A DNA stretch of 13,748 bases from JBAXEO01 sp964541375 (GCA_964541375.1 CAZIPT010000065.1:1-13748), one strand, 5' to 3'; shown: positions 1 through 7,875, counted from the first letter of the stretch. The notes: generated from the letters alone by a model not told the origin. Translations and numbers: made by a program.

Positions 1-2
1 GG

Positions 3-2729
3 GCGGGGTGGTGTGCGTTGTGCAGGGCGCGGGTAACCCCGGCTCGGGCCGGGTCTCGGAGGACAACCGTGTCGAGCGCAGGCTCGGCCACCTTCTCGGT
101 GCCGAAAGCGGGAGTCTACAAGTCGGTCCGCAACCCGGTGACCGGGCTCTGGAGCTCGTCTGCAACCGCGACGGTGGGCGATACGGTGCACATGCGGGTG
201 CAGTTCAACGCGAACGGCACCACGAGACCCATTCGCAGCGATGCGATCATGGGGTCGATCACCGTCACCGACTGGCTTCCGCCCGGCACCTCGCTCGTTG
301 CCACGAGCGTCGCAGCGAGCTACTCGGCCAGCGGCGACTTCTCGAAGCCGACCACCTCGTCGCCCACTCCGAACATCTCGACGCCGACTACGTCCACGGT
401 GGGCGGGCTGCAGGGCATGACGTGGTTCCTCGGCGACGTAGCCAAGGGCGGCTGGTGGCAGGCCGAGTTCGACGTGCGAGTGACCGACGTTGCGGCTGTG
501 GCCGATGGCGTCGTGGTCAACAACCTCTTCAAGATGACGGGGCTGGACACAGCAGGCGCCGCATACTCGGATCGGGCGCAGGCGACAGTCACCTACGTGC
601 TTCCCACGCTGACGATCGCCAAAGCGGCCGTCTCGGTCCCCAGTCCGCTCACGACACGAAGCTACGTGGACTACACAGTGACCGTGCGCAACACCGGCAC
701 CGCGACAGCTCGTGACCTGCTGGTCACAGACCAGCTGCCGGTCGGCATGCGAACGACGACGCCGGTCGTGGTCTCGGCGACACTCGATGGTGCGACGTTG
801 ACCAAGTCGGGCCACTGGACCGAGGCCTACTCTTCCGGAACCGGTCTGTTCACTATCGATTTCTCGAGTGTCGCGTCCGGAGTGCAGACGTCGATTCCCG
901 CGGGCTCGATGCTCGTGCTGACGGTGCGGGCGCGTGTGGACTCGACCACGGGTGCAGGCGCATCGCTGACCAACACAGGCACCGTGACCTACAACACGCA
1001 GGATCCGCCGGCTGTAGGCCGCGCCCTTGGCCCGGTGACCGCAAACGCGACGGTCACGATGACCGGACTGACGATGACCAAGGCGATGACGCCGTCGACC
1101 GTGACGATCGGTGATGTCGTTACCTGTGATCTCACGGTCACGGTGCCCGCCGGCGGCGTCGCCTACTGGCCAAGAGTCGTGGATACCTTCGACCATAGGG
1201 GGCTTGCATACGTCGCCGGATCCGCGTCAATCACCGACATCTCGGGAAACCCCGGAGACAGAGCTCAGTTCGCGTCGTCCTCAACGCCGACCACGAGCGC
1301 CGTCGCACCCACATCACTGAGCATGACCTGGAACCTGAGCAACTTCATCAACAACGGTGGCCAGGCGTCCCCCTACATCTTCCGGCTCCGCTTCCAGGCA
1401 AAGGTCACGGGCGTGAATTCGTCCGGAGTTTCTGAGTACTACCCGCCGAGAATCCCGCCAGCCTCCCACGACACGCTTTCGAACCAGGGGTCGATCCAGT
1501 GGAACAGCACGGATCCGGATTCGCGGCCGACTACTCCAGATAAGTCACAAGCGTCGAACTCGGTGCGCATCAACGTCGACCAACCTTGGCTGCAGATATC
1601 CAAGTCGGTCACGACACCGCCACCCTACATCGGCAACACCGTCGTCGGGTACCGGATCACCGTGCGCAATGCGGGTTACTCGGCGGCGCAGGCGATGGTC
1701 GTCACCGACTACATGGGCGAGCACATGAAGGCGCACACGCCTACGGTGACCTCCGTCAAGATCGGGGCGACAACACTGGTCGCCGGCACGGGCTATCGGC
1801 TGGTGCCGCCGTACGATCCGGCGACCGGCCGGCTGACGATCGACCTGTCGAACACGGCGACGCCGTCAGTAGCGACCTCGCTTCCGGCTGCCGGCACCAT
1901 GACGATCGACTACACGCAGCAGATCAGTGACGACCTGGACCCGATGGACACCATCGTCAACACGGCGACGGTCGGGTTCCAGAGTCTCGCCAACGGAACC
2001 GGCCGGGTCTACTCGGCTGTGACCGCTACGGCTTCGATCGTGGCAGCGGCTCCGAACCTGGAGAAGGCGGTCATCACACCTGCTACGGCGCGGATTGGCG
2101 ACGTGGTCACCTTCAGGCTGCGGACGACGATTCCGACAGGGACGGTCACGACCGATACCGTTGTCGCCGACATCACGGCCAACGACGGTATGCAGTATGT
2201 TCCTGGGTCGGCCGTCTTGAGTGACGTCTCGGGCTCTCCGCTAGTCCCCGCGGTGCTGTCATTTGTGGATGACGTTCCGACCGCACCGGTCCCTGGATCG
2301 CTCCTGACATTCGGGCTGTATCCCCGGCCAGGCACCGGGCGAATCTCAAGTGGGCCGACCGCGCCGTACGTGTTCGATATCACGTACCAAATGGTGGTGA
2401 CCGGGCTCTCGGACGCCGGCAGCTGGATCTGGCCGCCCAACACCACCAGCGTGTCGTCCAACGGCTCCCAGCTTTCGTGGACAGACGATGAGGGGCATCG
2501 GGTCGCCTTCCACGGCAACACCGTCGAAGAGCCGATCGTCCAACCGTACCTTGTCGTGGCCAAGAGCTGCGAAGTTGCGACCATCGGACCGGAAGCGGTC
2601 ACGACATCGACGGTGACGGTTACCAACACCGGGGACGGACCCGCGTACGTGGTCAACGGTCGGCCGGGTCTCAGCGACCTCATGCCCAATCACGCGAGCA
2701 TCATCGACCTGGGTTCGGTTACCTCGTGA
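3..2729 (+). CDS. DUF11-repeat surface protein, upstream piece (5' end outside window, ends at in-frame TGA)
   Basis: This is the upstream part of a giant extracellular repeat protein. The frame is open to the left edge, so the true start and any signal peptide are not visible; GTG at 18 is only the first possible start in the window. The product is a chain of Ig-like beta-sandwich units of the DUF11 (TIGR01451) type, recognised by recurring 'V.N.G...A....VTD.LP' cores and unit borders such as 'TLTIAKA', 'LQISKSV' and 'LVVAKSC'. Two unit types alternate from about 600 on. There is no membrane segment or anchor here, so this piece alone would be released or non-functional. The frame ends at TGA 2727-2729 in the middle of a unit, and the same frame continues with the rest of that unit, so this and the next CDS are one ancestral gene. 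The first ~70 bases look like a shadow frame (Arg/Cys/Trp-rich). Confidence 0.8.
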   Translation, partial: AGWCALCRARVTPARAGSRRTTVSSAGSATFSVPKAGVYKSVRNPVTGLWSSSATATVGDTVHMRVQFNANGTTRPIRSDAIMGSITVTDWLPPGTSLVATSVAASYSASGDFSKPTTSSPTPNISTPTTSTVGGLQGMTWFLGDVAKGGWWQAEFDVRVTDVAAVADGVVVNNLFKMTGLDTAGAAYSDRAQATVTYVLPTLTIAKAAVSVPSPLTTRSYVDYTVTVRNTGTATARDLLVTDQLPVGMRTTTPVVVSATLDGATLTKSGHWTEAYSSGTGLFTIDFSSVASGVQTSIPAGSMLVLTVRARVDSTTGAGASLTNTGTVTYNTQDPPAVGRALGPVTANATVTMTGLTMTKAMTPSTVTIGDVVTCDLTVTVPAGGVAYWPRVVDTFDHRGLAYVAGSASITDISGNPGDRAQFASSSTPTTSAVAPTSLSMTWNLSNFINNGGQASPYIFRLRFQAKVTGVNSSGVSEYYPPRIPPASHDTLSNQGSIQWNSTDPDSRPTTPDKSQASNSVRINVDQPWLQISKSVTTPPPYIGNTVVGYRITVRNAGYSAAQAMVVTDYMGEHMKAHTPTVTSVKIGATTLVAGTGYRLVPPYDPATGRLTIDLSNTATPSVATSLPAAGTMTIDYTQQISDDLDPMDTIVNTATVGFQSLANGTGRVYSAVTATASIVAAAPNLEKAVITPATARIGDVVTFRLRTTIPTGTVTTDTVVADITANDGMQYVPGSAVLSDVSGSPLVPAVLSFVDDVPTAPVPGSLLTFGLYPRPGTGRISSGPTAPYVFDITYQMVVTGLSDAGSWIWPPNTTSVSSNGSQLSWTDDEGHRVAFHGNTVEEPIVQPYLVVAKSCEVATIGPEAVTTSTVTVTNTGDGPAYVVNGRPGLSDLMPNHASIIDLGSVTS

Positions 2730-4364
2730 GCCAACAAGGGCCTTCTCACGAGCGGGACCGACTACCCGTGGGCACCGAGCGCCAGTGGCTTCACAGTTGA
2801 CTACCCACAAACGACTAGCAACGCGACAGTGCTCCAGCCGGGCGAGGCCCTGGTGTTCGTGTACCGATGGGGCACGGACGCGACGGTCGGTTCGGGCGCG
2901 AGTCTCGTCAACACCGCGTCGGTCGACTGGTCGAGCATGCCGACGACCGACCAAGCCAACGCGCGCACCTACGACGCCACACACGCCGCGGAGTTGCCGG
3001 ACCGTGTGGCGACCAGCACCGTCGACGTGCCTCTGGCGTCGCTCATCAAGACGGTCGCTCCCCACAATTCAGTCGCGATCGGGCAGGCCACGACCTACAC
3101 GGTCACCGTCTCGCCGCCGTTGGCGACAGCGCTGTACGGCACCGTGGTCACCGACTACGTGCCGGACGGACTGACGGTCGTGTCGGCGGCGAGTCCATGG
3201 GGCGGCACGGTAGCGGTCGGTTCGCGGCTCCCGGACGGGAGTACTCCGGTCACCTGGACGATTGGCGACGTAACCAATCCGCCTCATAGCTCGCTGACTC
3301 TCGACATCAAGGTGCGAGTTGACGACACATTTGCCGATGGCACCCCGGTCAATGGGATCCCGGAGTCCGTCGGTGGAGTGCCTCCTGACACATTCGCGAA
3401 CGTCGCGTCGCTGACGTGGAGTGAGTCCGCGTCCGGCCGACAGCACGTGGCGGCCAGCGAACCGTCGACGATAACGGCGACCGAGCCGCATCTGGTCATC
3501 TCGAAGAGCGCCGATGCCACCAGCGTGGCTGCGGGCGACGAGGTCATCTACACAATGCAGATCCACAACGACGGGGCGAGCGGCGCGTGGGGGGTCGGAC
3601 TCCAAGATCTCATCCCCACACCGCTCTACACGTTCGGCTCGAGTCCTACGCTCCTGTCGGTTACCCGCGACGGAGCACCGCTCACCGGCATCATCGACTA
3701 TCTCTACCTTGGGACCAACCCGTTCTATCTTCTGCTCTACGACACCGCGAACGGCGGCATCCCGGCGGGATCCACGCTTGAGCTTCGCTATTCCTGCACG
3801 GCCAAGGGCGGACTCGTCTACGGGGATGCGCTGACAAACGATGCTGTCGTCACGCGCTCTTACAGCTACTGGACGGTCCAATCCCGTGCGTACTCCGGCC
3901 CGGAGACGAGCGTGTCCCTTGAGACGCTTCTTCCCGGACTCGTCACCGCCAAGAGCGTGCGAGACAGCGTCGTGCCGAGGTCTGGTGTGGCGAGCTTCAC
4001 CTACACCGTGGACAACGTGGGCACAGCCGCGGCGCACGGCTTCACGCTAACCGACGCGCTCCCACCAGGATTCACGTACGTCGCCGGCTCGACCAGCGTT
4101 ACCTGGCCGAGCGGTTCGTCGACGGCCGAGCCGACCATTCTCGGCAGTTCGCTGACGTGGTCAGTTGCCGCGACGGCCCAGGCGGGCGAGCGGATCAACC
4201 TCACCTTCCGCGCACTCGTCGCGTCCGACGCCGTCACCGGGTCGTGGACGGACACCTGCACGGCGACCGCGCTCGACAACGCGGGCACCCCGGTCTTTCC
4301 CGACTCGCAGATCCCGGCGGACACAGACCTGTTCGATCGCAGCTCTGCGACGGTGCTCGTGACC
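100..4364 (+). repeat. Alternating DUF11-type protein repeats (two unit types)
   Basis: Unit borders placed by eye on the recurring 'L.I.K' strand are near 600, 1068, 1581, 2049, 2541, 3030, 3483 and 3930. One class ('A': 600, 1581, 2541, 3483) carries 'V.N.G.A.A....VTD' and a 'S.....G..L...GT.Y' stretch. The other ('B': about 100, 1068, 2049, 3030) carries 'IGD.VT', 'Y..GSA...D.SG', 'SPYIF.LRFQ.KVTG' and 'YYPP', most fully in the second and third B units. A+B pairs repeat every 940-980 bp. The 3930-4364 unit is intermediate. The similarity is at protein level; DNA identity is modest, so the duplications are old. Confidence 0.7.
2727..2729 (+). other. In-frame TGA interrupting the giant surface-protein gene
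   Basis: The TGA follows '...DLGSVTS' and is followed in the same frame by 'ANKGLLTSGTDYPW...', an uninterrupted reading frame up to 7796. The interrupted unit aligns with its neighbours ('SVKIGATTLVAGTGY' and 'SATLDGATLTKSGHW'), so homology crosses the stop without change of frame. A single TGG-to-TGA change is the simplest origin. Neighbouring genes (ahbD and the membrane protein) end in TGA, so recoding of TGA throughout the genome is unlikely. Confidence 0.85.
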
Positions 4365-7300
4365 AACCCACATCTCGCGATCACCAAGGCGCGTGCGCCG
4401 GGGCAGCCCGCAACCGTGCGGCCCGGTGACTACGTGAACTACGAAGTGGCGGTCGCGAACGACGGCGATACGACGATGACCGTGGTGCCGCTGACAGACA
4501 CCTGGGACGGAACCAAGCTCCGGTACGTCTCGGCGATGCCGTCGGCGGACTCCACGACCGCCGGCTCGGCGACCTGGACGAACATCACCGAGGGTGTGCT
4601 CGTGATCGGGCCGGGTGAAGAGCAGGTAGTACCCGTTCGGTTGCTTGCGCTGGCAGGTGGCGTCGATATCGTCGACACAGCCACGGTCGCCGCGGCGGTC
4701 GATGTAAATGGCGATACGCCGGCGTCGGTGAGCGACACAGCGTCGGTGAGCGTGACGAGCCCCGGTGTGACCGTGACCAAGACCCTAGGCGATACGATTG
4801 TGCCGATTGGGCACGAGGTGACCTGCACGATCGAGGTGCGCAACAGCGGCGACACCACGATCGCGGTTGTGCCTCTGACCGATGCATTCGACGCGTCGCG
4901 GCTCGGGTTCGTGGACACATCCGCGCCAGGGTGGGTCGAGCGCGGGCTCATCACCTGGCCCGACATCACCGGTGGGGCCGGGCTCAGGCCGGGTGCGTCG
5001 GCTTCGGTCGACATCACCTTCACTGCGGCGGCTGTCGGCAGCGCTCCCGACACTGCCACGGTGGCAGGCACGACGGACTTCTTCGGCGACAAGGTGCCGA
5101 CAAGCACTGCCGAAGCCACCGTGACCGTCACGAACCCCCATGTGGCCGTCACCAAGCAGATGGCTGCCGGTCAGAACCCGTACGTTCAACTCGGCGGGCG
5201 CGTGACCTACAACCTGGTCGTCACCAACGACGGCGATACGGCGCTGAGCACCGTGCCGATGACCGACACGTTCGACGCTTTGCGTCTGGTGTACGCCGGA
5301 TCGACGCCGTCGGAGGACTCCAGCTCGACCGGAGTTCTCACGTGGAATGACCTCACGGGTTTCGGCTCGCTGGCGCCGGGCGCTTCCACGACGGTGACCG
5401 TGAGCTTCAATGTGGTCGCGGTCGGCTCTGCGATCACTGACGTGGCGTCACTGGCCGGTGTCGTCGACGTAAACGGCGATCGCGCTCCATCGGTGACCGC
5501 GACCGACATGGCGCTAACGGGGACCAACCCTCACGTGGCGGTCGTGAAGACGCTGGCCGCAGGGCAGGATCCGGGCCCACTCACCGGCTCCCCCGTCGTG
5601 TATGACATCGCGATCACCAATGACGGTGACACCACCTTGAATACGGTTCCTCTGACCGATGTGTTCGACTACTTCCACCTCGAGTTTGTCTCGGCGACAC
5701 CGACTCCTGACGCGTCTCAGGACGAGACGATCACCTGGACTGACGTTACCGGGGCCGGTTCGCTCGCACCGGGCCAGACGACCACGGTGACAGTCAGCTT
5801 CACCGCCAAGGGCTCACACGAGAGCGTGACTGACACCGCAACGGTGACCGGCGCGACCGACACTCATGGAGGCGTCGCGCCATCCGACACCAGCACCAAC
5901 TCGCAGATCCGCATCACCGGACCGGGCATCACCGTCGACAAGTCGCTCGCCCCGGGGCAGTCGCGCTGGGTACAGGTCGGCGGGCTCGTCAGCTACGTGA
6001 TACGCGTGTTCGATTCAGGTGACACGACTCTGACCACTGTGCCCCTGCAAGACACCTTCGACTCCGATCACCTCGAGTTCGTCTCGGCGGTTCCTTCGCC
6101 GGACGCGACATCCAGCAACACGCTGAACTGGGGAAACCTTGCGAATCCCGCCATCGGTCCTGATGAGAACGCCACCGTGACGGTGACCTTCCGAGTCACG
6201 GCGCCGGCACGATCGATCGTCGATACGGCGACAGTCAGCGGGGCCAGAGACGAGTTCGATCACCTCATCCCCACTCAGCACCACGACGACCATTCACTCG
6301 TTGGCACCAACCCGCAGCTGTCCGTCGCGAAGTCACTCGCCTTCGGCCAATCCGCGCTGATTCCCGTGGGTGACACGGTCACGTACTCGATCACCTGCAC
6401 CAACACCGGGGACACGGCGATGACGGCCGTACCACTGACCGACCACTTCGATTCCACACGGCTCGCGTTTGTCTCCTCGGATCCGCCCTCCGATTCCACG
6501 GGAACCGGCTCGGCGACTTGGACCGACATCACCGGAGGTGGCGGTCTGGCCTCGGGTGAGGCAACGACGGTCTCCGTCACCTTCCGCGCGACCGCTTCGG
6601 GCGTCTCGGTCACAGACACGGCAACCGTCAGCGGAGCCGTCGATGTCCACGGCGGCGTTCCGCCGTCGGTCAGCGCGACGGAGAGCTCGCTTTCGATCCA
6701 CAAGGTCACGCCGCTGACCATCGTCAAGACCGGCCGAGACGCCAACGGAGGGACCCTGCGACCGGGCGATGAGATCTTGTGGACCATCACCGTGCTCAAC
6801 AACGACGTCGTGCCATCCACCAACACGATCGTGTACGACACCATCCGCCCACCTGCGACCTACGTCAGCGGTTCGATGACCGGCCCCGGTACCGATGAAA
6901 GCGGCGCACCTGACCTTGTCTGGCGAGTGGGTACCATTCCGGGCGGAGCGCAGGTGGTACTGACAGTTCGATCCAGGGTTCCCGTCTCAGCCGGAAACCA
7001 TACCGCTGTCTCGAACCAGGCGCAGGTCATCTCCGACACCAGCTCGATGATGAGTTCGAGCTCTCGGTCGGGTGGAGTAGCCAATCCGACCGTCGTGTTC
7101 GTACGCACCTCGGGCGACGAGACTCGGACTGTGGCGCTCATCCTCATGCTTCTCCTCGGCGGGTTCGGGTTGGTTTTGCCCGCTTCTCGGCGTTCGCTGC
7201 CAGCCTTCGCGACGGCAAGGAAGGCCGTGGTTCGCGCCGCGAGGGTGTCGGCGCTGGGGGTTGGCACGATCATGCTGTCTGCGGCGCTCGTGTCCGGACT

Positions 7301-7799
7301 CGTGCTCGTGCAGCCCGGTTGGGCCGACAGCGCAGCCGGAGCGTTCACCCGGCTGACCGCGGGCGCATCGGCGTCCACGCCGGTGCCAACCGGTGGCGGA
7401 TCGGTGGTTCGCAGCCGCGCCGGCGCGAGAGTCACCATCAAGCGCATCGGTATCTCAACGAAGCTGGTCGACGGCACCAACATGGGCGCGCTGAAGCGCG
7501 GCGCGTGGCGTCAGCCCCCCTCGGCCCGCCCAGGTGAGGCCGGCAACACCGTCATCGCGGGGCACCGCATCAAGTCGCAGTTCCGTCGGCTCAAGGAAGC
7601 CCGCCGAGGCGATCTGGTCACGGTGAACTACGGCGGTTACCGACGTAGCTACCGGGTAACGTCGGTCCACACAGTAAGCGGAAGGAAGCTGAGCTCTCTG
7701 CTCACCAGGGGTGGCGTTGAGACGCTCACCCTGTACACGTGTACGGCAGCATGGACCGGAGACAAGCGGACAGTGGTCGTGTGCGCGCCAGCGCGCTAG
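2829..7799 (+). CDS. DUF11-repeat surface protein fused to a C-terminal sortase domain
   Basis: This is the downstream piece of the giant surface protein. The frame is open from 2730; GTG 2829 is only the first possible start and lacks a Shine-Dalgarno, so independent translation from here is doubtful. Residues below count from 2829. Order: rest of the interrupted unit, three more ~145-151-residue DUF11-type units (to about residue 512), six units of about 131 residues, one last unit (about 1294-1420), a sorting-signal-like 'VRTSGDE' (1425-1431), TM1 (about 1435-1451), a basic loop (R1454, R1455, R1464, K1465, R1469, R1472), TM2 (about 1473-1495), a Gly/Ser/Ala linker and a sortase domain (about 1535-1656). 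The sortase has His1579 in 'VIAGH', Cys1638 in 'TLYTC' and Arg1647 in 'DKRTVVV', the three expected catalytic residues. Predicted topology puts both the repeats and the sortase outside. A substrate-like protein fused to its own transpeptidase is unusual. Role inferred: adhesin or surface-layer stalk. Confidence 0.85.
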   Translation: MLQPGEALVFVYRWGTDATVGSGASLVNTASVDWSSMPTTDQANARTYDATHAAELPDRVATSTVDVPLASLIKTVAPHNSVAIGQATTYTVTVSPPLATALYGTVVTDYVPDGLTVVSAASPWGGTVAVGSRLPDGSTPVTWTIGDVTNPPHSSLTLDIKVRVDDTFADGTPVNGIPESVGGVPPDTFANVASLTWSESASGRQHVAASEPSTITATEPHLVISKSADATSVAAGDEVIYTMQIHNDGASGAWGVGLQDLIPTPLYTFGSSPTLLSVTRDGAPLTGIIDYLYLGTNPFYLLLYDTANGGIPAGSTLELRYSCTAKGGLVYGDALTNDAVVTRSYSYWTVQSRAYSGPETSVSLETLLPGLVTAKSVRDSVVPRSGVASFTYTVDNVGTAAAHGFTLTDALPPGFTYVAGSTSVTWPSGSSTAEPTILGSSLTWSVAATAQAGERINLTFRALVASDAVTGSWTDTCTATALDNAGTPVFPDSQIPADTDLFDRSSATVLVTNPHLAITKARAPGQPATVRPGDYVNYEVAVANDGDTTMTVVPLTDTWDGTKLRYVSAMPSADSTTAGSATWTNITEGVLVIGPGEEQVVPVRLLALAGGVDIVDTATVAAAVDVNGDTPASVSDTASVSVTSPGVTVTKTLGDTIVPIGHEVTCTIEVRNSGDTTIAVVPLTDAFDASRLGFVDTSAPGWVERGLITWPDITGGAGLRPGASASVDITFTAAAVGSAPDTATVAGTTDFFGDKVPTSTAEATVTVTNPHVAVTKQMAAGQNPYVQLGGRVTYNLVVTNDGDTALSTVPMTDTFDALRLVYAGSTPSEDSSSTGVLTWNDLTGFGSLAPGASTTVTVSFNVVAVGSAITDVASLAGVVDVNGDRAPSVTATDMALTGTNPHVAVVKTLAAGQDPGPLTGSPVVYDIAITNDGDTTLNTVPLTDVFDYFHLEFVSATPTPDASQDETITWTDVTGAGSLAPGQTTTVTVSFTAKGSHESVTDTATVTGATDTHGGVAPSDTSTNSQIRITGPGITVDKSLAPGQSRWVQVGGLVSYVIRVFDSGDTTLTTVPLQDTFDSDHLEFVSAVPSPDATSSNTLNWGNLANPAIGPDENATVTVTFRVTAPARSIVDTATVSGARDEFDHLIPTQHHDDHSLVGTNPQLSVAKSLAFGQSALIPVGDTVTYSITCTNTGDTAMTAVPLTDHFDSTRLAFVSSDPPSDSTGTGSATWTDITGGGGLASGEATTVSVTFRATASGVSVTDTATVSGAVDVHGGVPPSVSATESSLSIHKVTPLTIVKTGRDANGGTLRPGDEILWTITVLNNDVVPSTNTIVYDTIRPPATYVSGSMTGPGTDESGAPDLVWRVGTIPGGAQVVLTVRSRVPVSAGNHTAVSNQAQVISDTSSMMSSSSRSGGVANPTVVFVRTSGDETRTVALILMLLLGGFGLVLPASRRSLPAFATARKAVVRAARVSALGVGTIMLSAALVSGLVLVQPGWADSAAGAFTRLTAGASASTPVPTGGGSVVRSRAGARVTIKRIGISTKLVDGTNMGALKRGAWRQPPSARPGEAGNTVIAGHRIKSQFRRLKEARRGDLVTVNYGGYRRSYRVTSVHTVSGRKLSSLLTRGGVETLTLYTCTAAWTGDKRTVVVCAPAR
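4365..6707 (+). repeat. Six tandem ~131-residue DUF11-type units
   Basis: Units begin at 4365, 4758, 5133, 5526, 5919 and 6309, with lengths of 393, 375, 393, 393, 390 and 399 bp. Each opens with '[NSG]P.[LVI].[VI].K', then 'V.NDGDT', then 'VPLTDTFD....L.[FY]V....PS.D', a 'TWTDITG.G.L.PG....V.V.F' strand pair and a 'DTATV.G..D..G...P' closing strand. The length is much more regular than in the upstream region, suggesting a later expansion. Units one and three have 'DVNGD', a possible calcium-binding loop (inference). Confidence 0.85.
7101..7193 (+). other. Sorting-signal-like segment with first transmembrane helix and Arg-Arg
   Basis: The encoded segment reads 'VRTSGDETRT', then about 17 hydrophobic residues rich in Leu and Gly, then 'PASRR'. 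This matches the layout of a Gram-positive cell-wall sorting signal (LPxTG, often followed by D/E, a hydrophobic helix, and basic residues), but the motif is not canonical: there is no Leu-Pro and a Ser separates Thr and Gly. In ordinary substrates the protein would end here. In this one it continues through a second helix into the sortase. Confidence 0.55.
7217..7229 (+). promoter_or_regulatory. Possible internal ribosome binding site and GTG start for a separate sortase product
   Basis: A purine run AAGGAAGG (7217-7224) lies just upstream of GTG at 7227, in the frame of the long gene. The AAGGA core is five bases from GTG. Initiation here would give a 190-residue protein that begins with a basic stretch and one N-terminal membrane helix, followed by the sortase domain: the normal size and layout of a free-standing class D/E-like sortase. 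The match may be chance in a coding region. Confidence 0.4.
7431..7796 (+). other. Sortase domain (class D/E-like), fused at the C terminus
   Basis: The domain starts at the strand 'VTIKRIGI' and runs to the stop. Seen: 'NTVIAGH' with the catalytic His codon at 7563, 'LTLYTCT' with the nucleophilic Cys codon at 7740, and 'KRTVVV' with the catalytic Arg codon at 7767. 'G.L..GAWR.P....PGE.GN' before the His is typical of class D/E-type sortases. The Pro that often follows 'TLTTC' closely is absent ('TCTAAW'). The class is assigned from motifs only. Confidence 0.88.
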
Positions 7800-7808
7800 G
7801 TGAGGTTC

Positions 7809-7858
7809 GAGTGCGCAGGGCGGGGCGTCGAAGGTGCGGCGCCCTGCCATTCGCACTC
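7809..7858 (+). terminator. Imperfect inverted repeat after the sortase fusion gene
   Basis: GAGTGCG plus CAGGGCG (7809-7822) pair with CGCCCTG (7840-7846) and CGCACTC (7852-7858), with a five-base bulge on the right arm and a 17-base loop. It starts ten bases after the stop codon. No T-run follows, so it would be a structured 3' end and not a standard intrinsic terminator. The rest of the gap to ahbD (7859-7987) holds the promoter, leader and ribosome binding site described separately, and nothing else I can see. Confidence 0.4.
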
Positions 7859-7875
7859 ACGAGAACCGCACGCGG

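Noticed and set aside
2727..2790. TGA at 2727 as a selenocysteine codon
   Set aside because: The 40-odd bases after the TGA show no convincing bacterial SECIS-type hairpin at the right distance, and neighbouring repeat units carry no cysteine at this place.
2346..4037. Long open frames on the minus strand opposite the repeat protein (for example 3069-4037 and 2346-3065)
   Set aside because: Their translations are Arg/His/Val-rich low-complexity shadows typical of GC-rich coding DNA read in the wrong frame; the + strand frame has clear domain homology.
4365..6707. CRISPR-like array from regular spacing
   Set aside because: The period is about 393 bp and encoded as protein repeats; there are no short identical repeats with unique spacers.
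7189..7260. 'LPASRRSLPAF' as the LPxTG-type cleavage site
   Set aside because: It lies after the first membrane helix, on the predicted cytoplasmic side, and lacks the Thr-Gly pair.
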